Positions 1 to 9,377 of a DNA stretch of 45,653 bases are shown in pieces; position 1 is the stretch's first letter, and each line of letters begins with the position of its first letter. The notes below the pieces were generated by a model that was not told where the DNA came from, made no database searches, and saw nothing but the letters and a program-made list of their open reading frames with translations. The translations under genes were made by a program, and so were the position numbers. Origin of the DNA: Bacillus sp. JCM 19058 (GTDB lineage Bacteria > Bacillota > Bacilli > Bacillales_H > Bacillaceae_D); NCBI GenBank assembly GCA_001310555.1, contig BAXO01000044.1, forward strand, positions 1-45,653, read 5' to 3'.

Positions 1-107
1 ACAATGGCCATTTAAAATAGCAAACAATTCTGTGTATGTCGGCTAATGATCTTCGCATTTATTTTTGAAATAGGCATTTATAAAATTCAATCATCTGAGA
101 GGTATTA

Positions 108-468
108 ATGAAGAAATATCCAAAGCAATGTGTAGAAACTGAAAAAAACGATGCAAATTATTTCTGGAAAATGGAAACCAGTCATTTTATTTCACTTATT
201 ATACGGAGGAACGAAGCGTTTCAGCGAATTAAAAAGGTTAATTCCTACTATCACCCAAAAAATGCTGACCAATCAATTGCGTGAATTAGAAGAACAGGAT
301 ATTATCCAAAGGATCGTATATCCACAAGTGCCGCCTAAAGTGGAGTATTTAATGACCGATTATGGAAGAAGCTTGCTGCCTATTATAGAAGCTTTATATA
401 AGTGGGGGTCGTCTCATATAGAGCATATGAAAAGCAATGAAAAGAATCGATCTACTGAAATTGAATGA
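108..468 (+). CDS. HxlR-family winged-helix transcriptional regulator
   Basis: This is a MarR/HxlR-type DNA-binding regulator of about 119 residues, the usual size for the family. The core shows [17 protein letters not shown], then [18 protein letters not shown] (recognition helix region) and a wing with [19 protein letters not shown], the classic HxlR pattern; a Cys near residue 8 (KQCVE) is the position used for thiol sensing in some members. The start is ATG 108 behind AGAGG at about 97-101. Reading from there to residue 15 needs one A fewer in the A7 run near 141-147, after which the frame is open to 468. HxlR proteins usually control a neighbouring detoxification gene, which would lie outside the window to the left. 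Confidence 0.85.
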
Positions 469-564
469 GTTTTGGCGAACGTAGTATAAAGTAAGACTCA
501 TGCGCCCGTTCACCCTAGCTACCTAAATAGGTTCACTTTATAGCGAACGGTGAAGATAATGATT

Positions 565-604
565 TATAGATTGACTAGCTTTTGGCTGTTAGTCTATTTT
601 TTTT
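565..604 (+). terminator. Rho-independent terminator after the HxlR gene
   Basis: An imperfect stem (GACTA paired with TAGTC, extended by ATAG/CTAT) encloses a loop rich in GCTTTTGGC and is followed by eight T residues at 597-604. It separates the HxlR gene from the yhf operon. Confidence 0.6.
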
Positions 605-779
605 GAGAAACGCTATTTTAAAACAACTTTCATCGCCAAAAGTTAGTCTTCCATGACGATAATTTCAATTAATCAAGGTTGGCAAATTCCCCTGCGGAAA
701 AAAAATTTCGCCGCGCGCGAAGGCTGCATTGGAAAAGTGAATTGGCTACAACTTCCTCCTCACTCAGGAAATAAAACGC

Positions 780-808
780 TTGCAGGAACGGAGAATCAAG
801 GTTATACT
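780..808 (+). promoter_or_regulatory. Sigma-A type promoter of the yhf operon
   Basis: TTGCAG (780-785) and TATACT (803-808) are separated by exactly 17 bases and lie about 50 bases before the yhfZ start. No other good promoter is visible before yhfZ. Confidence 0.6.
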
Positions 809-823
809 AAACTCATAACACAG

Positions 824-841
824 TATACAAAATAATGTATA
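824..841. promoter_or_regulatory. Palindromic candidate operator upstream of yhfZ
   Basis: TATAC (824-828) and GTATA (837-841) form an inverted repeat around AAAATAAT, just downstream of the promoter -10 element and before the yhfZ ribosome site. The same 16 bases ATACAAAATAATGTAT recur upstream of yhfT (2545-2560). Position and symmetry suggest autoregulation by YhfZ; this is inference. Confidence 0.45.
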
Positions 842-856
842 TTGGAAGGAGGGACC

Positions 857-1777
857 ATGGATAAACCGTACCAGAAATAGGTTTGGCGGTCATTTATTTA
901 GCAAAAAAAAGTTTCTTTCTCTTAAAAAAAAGGAGAGCGACTGCTTACGATTACCGATTATACTCAGGATTCAAATTTCGCCAGAGGAACCATTCAAAAT
1001 GCTTTATCTTACTTAAAAGAACTGAATGCGATCCAAACAGAATCTCGCGGGCATTTAGGGACATACATTACAGCGATTAACTATCAATTATTATGGGAAA
1101 GTACTGGAATTGGACTACTAACAGGAGCGATGCCACTCCCCTACAGTCGCTTGTACGAGGGACTCGCAACGGGCATTTATACTGCAGCTGAGGACTACGG
1201 TATTGATGTAAATATCGCTTACGTTAGCGGAGGGGATACTCGAATTCGCTTGCTTCTGCAGGACCGTTATGATTTTGTTGTCACATCGGCAATTACGGCA
1301 CAGAAGGCTGCGAATCAAGGGCTACAGGTAAAACGCTCTCACTCTTTTGGGCCAGGATCCTATGTAACAAAGCACGTCCTATTGCTCGCAGATCATAGTA
1401 AAGAGAGCATTGAGGATGGTATGCGTGTTGCATTAGATCCCTCATCGATCGATATGCGCATTTTAACTAAAGAAGTATGTAAAGGAAAGAATGTCGAATT
1501 TGTGCAAATGCCTTATAACCAAATTGTCAAACAGATCACGCTTAATAATATTGATGCAGGAATTTGGAATTATGATGAAATCAGAGAAAAAGAGATCCCG
1601 GTTGCGATTCGAGACTTAGAAGATAGCGAAATTATTCGCGAGTTTTCTGAAGCAGCTATCATCGTTCGTGCGGAAGAAGAAGGAATGCTAAATTTCTTGC
1701 AGCAAGCAATTTTAAGCGAGACAGTCATCCAATGGCAGCGAAAAGTAGTGGACGAAATTATTATGCCCCACTATTAA
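857..1777 (+). CDS. yhfZ: YhfZ-like GntR-type regulator (frameshifted)
   Basis: First gene of the yhf-type operon. The N-terminal ~80 residues form a winged helix (TITDYTQDSNFARGTIQNALSYL, with wing GHLGTYI), and the remainder is a periplasmic-binding-protein-like effector domain opening with GAMPLPYSRLYEGLATG, a signature I recall from E. coli YhfZ (about 300 residues; here about 306). ATG 857 follows GGAGGG. Two apparent shifts must be corrected: one base short near 874-878 (AAATAG reads as a stop) and one A extra in the A8 run at 924-931. From there the frame is open to 1777. The gene ends 19 bases before the next start, so it is part of the operon. The ligand is unknown; operon control is inferred from position and from the adjacent palindrome. 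Confidence 0.85.
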
Positions 1778-1796
1778 GAAGGGAGGTGCCAGATCG

Positions 1797-2147
1797 TTGA
1801 AGGAAAAACTAATAATTTTAAAAGAAGCAGGGAAAATTAACCAGAGTACGCAAACATTTGTCTTACACACTTTTGAACACGTACGGGGTCGATTCGAGCT
1901 TGACGAAGATAATGAAGTTTTAAATACGGCAATGACCCATTTGGCGATGGCTGTGGCTAGACAAAGCGGCGGGGAGTCAGTTGAGGCGATGAATGAAGAG
2001 CTATTTAGCCAAATTAAAGAAAACGATGCCTATCGCGAGTCTAAACGTTTGTGGGAAGAGATACGTGAGAGTTCCCCTCTCACCTTTACCCCTTCCGAAG
2101 AACAGTATATGCTTCTTCATTTATGCAATGTGATTAATCAAAAATAG
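1797..2147 (+). CDS. yhfY: YhfY-like PRD-domain protein
   Basis: A 116-residue all-helical protein resembling a single PTS-regulation-domain (PRD) unit, as in E. coli YhfY. Key stretches are FEHVRGRFEL, MTHLAMAVARQSGGE (the conserved His in the helix that carries phospho-His in PRD regulators) and EQYMLLHLCNVINQK near the end. The start is TTG 1797 with GGAGG at 1782-1786. It is intact. In PRD proteins His phosphorylation by the PTS modulates regulators; whether this free-standing unit is phosphorylated or acts with YhfZ is not known. It sits between yhfZ and yhfU, spaced by 19 and 11 bases. Confidence 0.8.
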   Translation: MKEKLIILKEAGKINQSTQTFVLHTFEHVRGRFELDEDNEVLNTAMTHLAMAVARQSGGESVEAMNEELFSQIKENDAYRESKRLWEEIRESSPLTFTPSEEQYMLLHLCNVINQK

Positions 2148-2158
2148 GAGGGTTTTGC

Positions 2159-2522
2159 ATGATTAAAATAGTAATCGGTGGTCAACTCGCAAAACAAGAA
2201 ATTGAGCAAGAAGTAAAAAAAATTGCAGGAAATCAAGTTGAACTAACAATAAAAGGAGATCTGGACGCAGCGATGGCACTGAAATCGGGACAAGCAGATT
2301 TTTATATTGGCGCTTGTGAAACCGGATCAGGCGGAGCACTTGCTATGCCAATTGCTATTGTTGGTAAAAGCCAATCGGTAACACTCGCCTCACCAAGCTC
2401 TATTATGAGTGCGGAACAAATTGAACAAGAAGTTAAAAATGGCAAGACCGCTTTTGGCTTTACAAAAAAACAGCAAGGATCAAGTACTACCTATTTTAAT
2501 TCCAGCGCTACTTCAAAAATAA
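2159..2522 (+). CDS. yhfU: YhfU-like small protein (DUF2620)
   Basis: A protein of about 120 residues matching the YhfU/DUF2620 pattern: N-terminal beta strand KIVIGG, then AAMALKSGQADFYIGACETG, Gly/Ala-rich SGGALAMPIAIVG and GKTAFGFT. It has no membrane segment; the role is unknown, but it always accompanies the YhfT transporter in this operon type. ATG 2159 follows AGGAGGG. As printed, the frame runs on into the transporter gene as a 359-residue hybrid. Removing one A from the A7 run near 2463-2469 instead gives the expected tail DQVLPILIPALLQK and a stop at 2520-2522, matching the family end. The hybrid is therefore very likely artefactual. Confidence 0.8.
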
Positions 2523-2543
2523 AAAAACATTATAATCTTCCAA

Positions 2544-2578
2544 TATACAAAATAATGTATTTTGAAAAAGGAGGGACC
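2544..2578. repeat. Second copy of the yhf palindrome, upstream of yhfT
   Basis: ATACAAAATAATGTAT at 2545-2560 is identical to 825-840, and the flanks (leading T, following GGAGGGACC) are also nearly the same over about 35 bases. It sits in the 60-base gap between yhfU and yhfT, ending in the yhfT ribosome site. It may be a second regulator site or a stretch copied to supply a leader. Confidence 0.6.
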
Positions 2579-2582
2579 TACG

Positions 2583-3888
2583 ATGGACCTTGCTCAATTC
2601 TTGGACTTTTTTTTATTATTGCTTGCGTCGGGGGACTAGGGGCTATTCTAGCCAATAAAGGAATTGCTGTATTTAATGACGGATTGCGCCCGATTATGCC
2701 TGAATATATTGAAGGAAAAATTTCTAGAAAAGAGCTTGCCGCTACTAGTTTTGCGCTAAGCTTTGGTCTGGTCATCGGATTTGGCATTCCAATATCAATT
2801 GGTACGACCATTATTGTCGCACACAGTATTTTACTTGCTGCAGACATTATTGGAACTTGGACGCCGGATAAAAGATGGGGAACGATTACTGCAGGTATTA
2901 TTGGCGCGCTTTATGCTGTAGGGATTATGCTTGGCTTGCAATTTATTGTAGACTTATTCGCAATGCTTCCAGTCAATTTCCTTGATTCACTTGGAGAGAT
3001 TGCAGGACCAGTTTTTGTCGCATTTGCTGTCTTTCCAGCCATTGCGGTTGCTTATCAGCATGGATTTAAAAAAGGAGTCCTCGCCTTCGCCATTACATTT
3101 CTATCCTACTTGCTCGTTGCAAACTTTGGCACGTTTACGTTGAGCAATGGGAACGATTTTGTTCTTTCTCCCGAGGGAATGTCTTTGATGGTGTCAATGA
3201 TTGTTATGATCGTTTTCGCCATGCAGAAAAAAAGGTGATGGTGCAGGAGCAAACGCTGCCTTGCTAAGCGTTTTTTTCAGAACGTGTCAAAAAAAATAAG
3301 GAAGAACTGGTTCTGGCTTGTTTTAATGGGGGCATTTATTAGTTCTGCCTCGAGTGTACTCATTATGGCAGTCGATGTCCTCCCACACCAATTGTTGGCA
3401 CAAGGAAGTGTAAACGAAGCCGCGCTTGCCACGATTGCACGGGCCATCGGATTTGTACCGCTAGTGTTCTCCACTGCTATTGTGACTGGTGTATATGGAA
3501 TGGCCGGTACTACACTTATTTTTGGAGTCGGGCTCCTGCTTGCAGGACACCCAATTCTTGCCTTTTTTTTGCTGGCGGTTTGGTAATGTTCCTTGAAGTG
3601 ATGCTACTGTCAGTCATTACAAAAGGCTTAGACAAATTCCCCGGAATTCGTGATATGGGCGAACATATTAGAAGTTCAATGACCCGTGTTATCGAAATTG
3701 CTCTTCTCATTGGGAGCGCCGTTGCCGCAAATATGATTGCACCGACGATTGGTTACTTTTGGATTATCGGGTTTTATATGCTTAATCGAACATCCAAAAA
3801 ACCGATTGTCGATCTGGCTGTTGGGCCAGTCTCAGTCATCCTTCTTGGTATTCTCGTTAACGTGCTCAGTTTGCTTAACCTAATATAA
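2583..3888 (+). CDS. yhfT: YhfT-like integral membrane transporter (frameshifted)
   Basis: A polytopic membrane protein of about 434 residues, the length of E. coli YhfT. Landmarks in order are MDLAQFLDF, ANKGIAVFNDGLRPIMPEYI, a run of hydrophobic helices, SLGEIAGPVFVAFAVFPAI, IARAIGFVPLVFSTAIVTG, and the C-terminal VEIALLIGSAVAAN-like helices (here IEIALLIGSAVAANMI). ATG 2583 follows AAGGAGG. Apparent shifts occur at the T8 run near 2609-2616 (one base short), A7 near 3228-3234, T7 near 3270, A8 near 3288 and T8 at 3563-3570. It is presumed to import the operon's substrate, which is not known. The position between yhfU and php is the typical one. Confidence 0.85.
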
Positions 3889-3900
3889 GGAGTGTTTCCC

Positions 3901-4774
3901 GTGCTAGTGGAAGGAATCACCTATATTCATGAACATACGACCATTGATTTATCAGAGGTAAAAGAAAACGAAGATTGCCGGCTTGATGCATTTGAACTAA
4001 CCGTCGCGGAATACCGAGGCCTTTATGAGCGAGGCGTCCGTAACATTATTGATGTGACTAATACTGGCATGGGCAGGAACATTCCATATGTTGAAAAGGT
4101 AGCACAAGCTACTGGCATTAATATTGTCCATGCCACAGGTTATTATCAAGAGATGTGCTTACCGCCCCAGGTGTATCAAAAAAAGTGTTGCTGAACTGGC
4201 AAGCCGGATGATACGGGAGCTCACAGAAGGAATTAAAGGGACGCTTGTTAAAGCGGGTGTTATTGGCGAAATTGCAACAAGCGAAAGTATTTGGACTAAT
4301 GCTGAACGTAAAGTGTTTGATGCAGCAGTCATTGCTCATAAGGGAACCGGGGCACCCATCAGTACTCATACATCACTCGGCACACTTGGGCAAGAACAAG
4401 CAGATTACTTTTTAAAACAAAAAGTCGATCCTGCTAAGGTGATTATCGGCCACCTTGATTTAACAGGAGATGTCGATTATGTACTGCGCATTTTAAATCA
4501 GGGATTTTACGTTGAATTTGATACGGTCGGAAAAGAATCGTATATGCCCGATCAAACAAGAGCAGAGATGATTAAAGAAATTGAAAAGCGTGGACTGATC
4601 GACCGCGTTTGTCTGTCCATGGACATTACGAGGAAATCGCATTTAAAAGCGAATGGCGGAATTGGGTATGCCTATTTGTTAGATACATTCATTCCGCTCC
4701 TTCGTAAGAACGGCATTGGTGAAGTCTCGATCCAGCGAATGCTTGTCCATAATCCGATGCAGTTCTACCAATAG
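3901..4774 (+). CDS. php: Php, phosphotriesterase homology protein (frameshifted)
   Basis: An amidohydrolase-superfamily TIM barrel with a binuclear metal site, about 291 residues as in E. coli Php. Metal-site motifs in order are the HxH of YIHEHTTIDLS, GEIATSE (bridging acidic residue position), ISTHTS, VIIGHLDL and the final Asp in LSMDITRKSH. The start is GTG 3901, eight bases after AAGGAG (3887-3892). One extra A in the run near 4177-4183 breaks the frame between YQ and SVAELA. Family members are usually lactonases or related hydrolases, not true phosphotriesterases. The natural substrate here is unknown and is presumably shared with the neighbouring PLP enzymes. Confidence 0.87.
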
Positions 4775-4786
4775 GAGGTGTTTGCA

Positions 4787-5875
4787 ATGATTACGTATCC
4801 ACTCCCTAGCCTAACGATGGAAGAAGCGATACAAAGGCAATTTGCCATGGTTGATGCTGTAACCTATTATTTTTCAGGCGAAGATATCTTAACACGGGGG
4901 GATCTGGGGGTTGCCAGAAGTGGCGGCAGACCATTAACGACACAAAAAGCAGAACAAGCCATTGCCCATTTCTTTCAAACAGAGGATGCCATGCTAGTTA
5001 GAGGGGCGGGAACAATGGCGATTCGTTCCGCATTATACAGTGTCTGCCGCCCAGGCGATTCCATCCTTGTCCATGATGCACCCGTTTATCCGACGACGCT
5101 ATCGACTTTTGAAATGATGGGCTCATGACAGATGTCGCCAATTTTAACGATATAGACCAGCTCGATTCAACTCTTGCCCAAACGAATGCCACTGCCGTCC
5201 TTGTTCAAGTAACAAGACAGAAGCCAGACGACAGCTATGCTCTAGCCGATGTCATTCGGAAAATAAAAAGCGTCCGTCCTGATCTGCCAATTGTGACAGA
5301 TGACAATTACGCTGTAATGAAAATTCCTGCCATTGGAGTGGAATGCGGCGCAGACCTGTCCTGTTTTTCCACTTTTAAGCTACTTGGACCCGAAGCGTCG
5401 GTTGTATCGTTGGCGAAAAAGAAAGAATCGCGCACATACGGAAGACCAATTATTCAGGTGGGCTCCAAGTTCAGGGGCATGAAGCATTGGACGTCCTAAG
5501 AGGCTTAGTCTATGCACCGTCTCCTTAGCGATTGAAGCACAAGTCGTCGACGAGCTCCTAAAGCGCATTAATGAAGGGGAGATTCAAGGCGTTAAAAACG
5601 CATATGTTGCAAATGCCCAGTCAAAAGTGCTGCTCGTCGAATTTGAGAAGCCCATTGCAAAAGACGTTTTGGCTGAAGCGGAACGGTTCGGTGCCGCTCC
5701 CCACCCTGTCGGAGCGGAGTCTAAGTATGAATTCTCTCCTATGTTTTACCGAGTGTCCGAAACCTTTCGGGCGTACAATCCGGCATTTGAAACAACGATG
5801 ATTCGCATAAACCCTTTACGAAGCGGTGTTAATACAATTTTGCGGATTTTAAAACAAGCGGTAACAAATGTCTAA
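4787..5875 (+). CDS. yhfS: YhfS-like PLP-dependent enzyme (frameshifted)
   Basis: A fold-type I PLP enzyme of about 362 residues, as in E. coli YhfS. Visible motifs: RGDLGVARSGGRP, RGAGTMAIRSALYSV, VHDAPVYPTTLSTFEMMG, VTDDNYAVMKIPAIGVECGA, and STFKLLGPEA, whose Lys is the expected Schiff-base residue; the C-terminal domain has GAESKYEFSPMFYR and IRINPLRSG. ATG 4787 follows AGGAGG. Four segments are needed: apparent missing G near 5121, missing G near 5399, and a shift near 5524. All are one-base events with clear homology on both sides. It probably catalyses an elimination or transamination on an amino acid; the reaction is unassigned. Confidence 0.83.
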
Positions 5876-5889
5876 AGTAGGTGTTGACT

Positions 5890-7050
5890 GTGTTTTTATC
5901 TCAAATAAATAAACGAAACCCCTCTTTGCTTAACGCAGCCATTCACTTAAAGCAACTAGGTGATATCGCTCCTGACACGTATGTACTCGATTTAAACGCG
6001 ATTGAGGAAAATGCAGTCAGCATGATCATGGAAGCAAAAAAATATGGAATGAAGTTATATTTTATGCTGAAGCAAATTGGGAGAAATCCTTTGGTAGCCA
6101 AAAGGCTGATGAATCTTGGATTCGGTGGTGTTGTTTGTGTCGATGTCCGTGAAGCGGAAACGATGCATGCCGCAGGAATTAAAATTGGTCATGTTGGCCA
6201 TCTTGTCCAGATTCCCTCCGACCAAGTTGCAAAAGTTGTGGCGATGAGGCCAGAGTATATTACGGTGTACACAGTAGAGAAAGCTAGAGAAATCAACGAG
6301 GCTTGCCAGCAGCAAGGAATTAAGCAAAAGCTGATAATTCGCGTCATTGGCGAAAATGATTTCCTCTACCCTTCCCAATACGGTGGCTTTCTTTTTTCAG
6401 AATTGGATGAAGCCATTCCTGCTCTGCTTTCACTCGACCATGTTGAAATAGCAGGACTAACATCTTTTCCTTGTTTTTTATACGATAAGGACCAACACGA
6501 TATTGTTGCGACCCATAACGTGGAGACGATGGAACGGGCAGCAGCAAGGCTAAAAAAGGATTATGCGATTGACAACTTGGAATGGAACATGCCTTCCGCT
6601 ACATGTACACGGACCATCGCAAAAATTGTAGCAGCAGGAGGCACCCAGGGAGAGCCTGGGCATGGACTTACTGGTACAACACCGATGCATGCATATGAAC
6701 AATTGGAGGAAAAACCAGCTTATGTGTATGTGAGCGAAATTGCTCACCATATAGGAGATAAGAGCTATTGCTATGGAGGAGGATATTATCGCCGATCCGG
6801 AATGGCCAATGCTATCGTCGTAAAAGAAGAGGGCAAAGAATACACAAAAGTAAGAACGCCGGATATGCCTAGTATCGATTACCACTTTGAATTAAACGGC
6901 TCGTTCCCTGTTGGCGCTACTGTCGTCATGGCGTTCCGGACGCAAATTTTTGTAACCCGGAGCCACGTTGCTGTTGTCGATGGTATTCAAACGGGTGCTC
7001 CTAAACTGCTTGGTATCTTTGATAGTCAGGGGAAACAGATTAGAGGGTGA
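5890..7050 (+). CDS. yhfX: YhfX-like PLP enzyme, alanine-racemase fold
   Basis: Intact protein of about 386 residues with an alanine-racemase-type N-terminal PLP barrel and a beta-rich C-terminal domain. YFMLKQIGRNP carries the likely PLP Lys; also seen are GFGGVVCVDVREA, HVGHLVQIPS, LTSFPCFLYD, GGTQGEPGHGLTGT and SYCYGGGYYRRS, with FRTQIFVTRS near the end. Alignment with the recalled E. coli protein favours GTG 5890 (MFLSQINKRNPSL) over the upstream GTG 5881/TTG 5884. It starts 14 bases after yhfS. It is one of only two yhf genes here without an apparent frameshift. The fold suggests an amino-acid racemase or decarboxylase; the substrate is unknown. Confidence 0.87.
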   Translation: MFLSQINKRNPSLLNAAIHLKQLGDIAPDTYVLDLNAIEENAVSMIMEAKKYGMKLYFMLKQIGRNPLVAKRLMNLGFGGVVCVDVREAETMHAAGIKIGHVGHLVQIPSDQVAKVVAMRPEYITVYTVEKAREINEACQQQGIKQKLIIRVIGENDFLYPSQYGGFLFSELDEAIPALLSLDHVEIAGLTSFPCFLYDKDQHDIVATHNVETMERAAARLKKDYAIDNLEWNMPSATCTRTIAKIVAAGGTQGEPGHGLTGTTPMHAYEQLEEKPAYVYVSEIAHHIGDKSYCYGGGYYRRSGMANAIVVKEEGKEYTKVRTPDMPSIDYHFELNGSFPVGATVVMAFRTQIFVTRSHVAVVDGIQTGAPKLLGIFDSQGKQIRG

Positions 7051-7055
7051 TACAG

Positions 7056-8275
7056 ATGAAGATTTATTGTCATTGTATTAGACAGCTTCGGTGTTGGCTA
7101 TATGGATGATGTGAGTATCGTTCGGGCTCAAGACCTTGGTGCGAATACAGCTAGGCATATTATCGAGGCAAAACCAGATATCCGCATTCCTACTCTTAAA
7201 AAGCTCGGGCTCATAGGCGCTATTCACAGGGGGCAGAACGGGAAGTCTGAAGCCGTATTTGGGACTGCCAACCTAGCGCATCATGGCGCCGACTCTTTCC
7301 TTGGCCATCAAGAAATCATGGGAACAACACCGAAAGAGCCATTAAACGAACCGTTTAACCATGTGATTGACGATGTTCACAGCCACCTAATGCAAGCAGG
7401 TTATCATGTACGCAAAGTAAGCGATGGCGACGGTCCCGCTATTCTAGTCGTTAATGAATGTGCAACCGTAGGCGACAATTTAGAAACCGATTTAGGACAA
7501 GTGTACAATGTATCAGCATGCTTGGATGCCATGCCGTTTTCAGAGGCAAAAAAAACTTGGCAAGACCGTCCGTGAAGTCGTTAAAGTTTCTAGAGTTATT
7601 GCGTTTGGCGGAGAAAAAAATTCGTCTGGAAGACCTGTTGGCTGCCCGAAAAGTAAAGCATGGGACGTTTGCCGGCGTGGATGCTCCCGATTCGGGAGTA
7701 TATAACAATGGTTACCAAGTCGTTCATCTTGGATATGGTGTCGATCCTAATGTTCAAGTACCAACAATTTTAGACGAAGCTGGCGTCCCGGTCTTTCTTC
7801 TTGGGAAGGTAGCTGATATTGTCCAAACTACAAAAGGAAAGCTGTACCCTGGAGTCGATTCATTAACTCTATTCAACCAATTGCTCCGAGAACTAAAAAC
7901 AAGCAAGAAAGGCTTTTTTTTGTTTAAATATCCAAGAAACTGATTTAGCAGGGCATGCCGAAGATGTAGAACGCTATGCCGATCGTTTGGAACTAAGCGA
8001 TCAAAAAATCGCTGAGACAATCGCTCTATTGTCATCAGAAGATGTACTGATCGTCATGGCCGATCATGGCAACGACCCAACAATTGGACATAGCAATCAC
8101 ACACGTGAGAGGGTGCCAGTGCTCATTTACAAAAAAAGGACTCACTGGACGGTACATTGGAGAGAGAGAAACGTTGGCAGATATCGGGGCAACGGCCGCC
8201 GATTATTTCAATGTACGCCTGCCCCAGCACGGTCAATCGTTTTTAAAACATCTAGACCGACAGAAAATCAGATGA
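7056..8275 (+). CDS. yhfW: YhfW-like phosphopentomutase-family metalloenzyme (frameshifted)
   Basis: Alkaline-phosphatase-superfamily protein of about 405 residues related to phosphopentomutase. Motifs: [11 protein letters not shown] at the N terminus (metal Asp and nucleophile region), [58 protein letters not shown], and [17 protein letters not shown] with the second metal cluster. ATG 7056 sits five bases after the yhfX stop. Apparent shifts: one A short at about 7060, A6 near 7549, A7 near 7614, T8 near 7914 and A7 near 8132. It is the last gene before a terminator, implying a phosphorylated intermediate in the pathway; this role is inference. Confidence 0.85.
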
Positions 8276-8283
8276 CATTATGG

Positions 8284-8319
8284 AGAGGGGCGAAGCTGCA
8301 TTTCGCCTCTCTTTTTTTT
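8284..8319 (+). terminator. Terminator of the yhf operon
   Basis: The stem AGAGGGGCGAA (8284-8294) pairs with TTCGCCTCTCT (8302-8312) with one bulge, followed by an unbroken T run to 8319. It lies ten bases after the yhfW stop. Confidence 0.85.
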
Positions 8320-8528
8320 CGATATCCATTTAAATCGATTCTGCCGTGAATGCCTTCTCGTCTCCTCTCTATCCAACATCCGACTCGAAAGTCATGTCGT
8401 CAAGCTCGTTCACAAGGTTCTCTATTTTTTTTAAAATGTAGTGTAAAGTATAGGTAGAGGTTTTAGGCGCAGCTTAAAGGTTTAGCACCTGCCTGTATTT
8501 CATATTACAGCTAAAGAAGGCGATTGTT

Positions 8529-8639
8529 TTGAAAAAGAAAAAAAAGCGTTTATTCCTTTGCGATTTCTTGCTAGATGTCGGACGTTTTCTTCTATTCATA
8601 CCGAGATTTGTAATTAGGGTGAGTAGAAACTTGTTTTAA
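8529..8639 (+). CDS. 36-residue basic amphipathic peptide, unknown
   Basis: TTG 8529 starts a 36-codon frame beginning with KKKKKR, followed by hydrophobic and aromatic residues (LFLCDFLLDVGRFLLF) and a basic tail (RFVIRVSRN). A plausible ribosome site, GAAGG, lies at 8516-8520. There is no signal peptidase site. The charge and amphipathic pattern suggests membrane association, but I do not recognise the family. It stands alone between the yhf terminator and the HAD gene. It could also be a chance frame. Confidence 0.35.
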   Translation: MKKKKKRLFLCDFLLDVGRFLLFIPRFVIRVSRNLF

Positions 8640-8703
8640 CCGAATAATGGGCCTTGAATAGTAGCTTTGAATCAAAATGACTGGTTCAGAAAGTAGGGAT
8701 ACA

Positions 8704-9377
8704 ATGATATTTTTTTGATGTAGATGGCACTTTACTGAATCATGAACAAGCGGAAAAGTTAGGCGGCCTTGATTTCTTTCACCGATATAAAGATGATATC
8801 CGTTACAATAGAACTGAATTTCTAACGATGTGGAGCAGTATTTCGAATAAGTACTTTACGCTGTACGTTAGAAAAAAAATTGTCCTTTCAGGAACAAAGA
8901 AGAAAACGTATGAGAGATTTATTTACTGAAGAGTTAAACGCTGATCAAGCTGATCAAATTTTCAACGATTATTTTAAATGTTATAGTGAGCGATGGAGTA
9001 TATACGATGATGTGATTGAATGTCTAGAACTTCTAGAACATAAAGGATATCGATTAGGTAATATCAGTAATGGTGATTTTAAGCAGCAGGTAGAGAAGCT
9101 AAAAAAAACAGGGATACACCAGTATTTTAAAAATAATATCTATACTTCTAGTGAAATAGGAATTCCTAAACCAGCTCAAGGTATATTTGTTGAGGCCTGT
9201 AGACTAGCCGGTGTCACTCCTGAAACTAGTTGTTATATTGGCGACAGACTAGAAACTGATGCAATTGGAAGTGCAAAAGCTGGTTTGAAAGGGATTTGGC
9301 TAAATCGAAAAGACAATAAAAAAAACAAAAAGGTGTTATCGTTATACATAGCCTTACAGACGTAAACGATCTATAAA
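8704..9377 (+). CDS. HAD-family hydrolase (frameshifted)
   Basis: Haloacid-dehalogenase superfamily phosphatase of about 223 residues. Motif I is FFDVDGT near residue 5 (nucleophile and acid/base Asp), motif II is GNISNGD, motif III the Lys in IGIPKPAQGIF, and motif IV CYIGDRLETDAIGSAKAG. A helical cap lies between motifs I and II, as in subfamily I. The start ATG 8704 needs one T fewer in the run 8710-8716; further shifts occur at A8 8872-8879 and near 9318-9330, where the better ending is GVIVIHSLTDVNDL with a stop at 9377. The substrate cannot be deduced, and no neighbour suggests one. Confidence 0.8.

Noticed and set aside
653..835. 60-codon plus-strand frame before yhfZ
   Set aside because: It contains the yhf promoter, has no ribosome site and shows no family pattern.
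2159..3238. A 359-residue YhfU-YhfT fusion protein
   Set aside because: One base removed from an A7 run restores the separate YhfU end and stop; yhfT has its own ribosome site and ATG at 2583.
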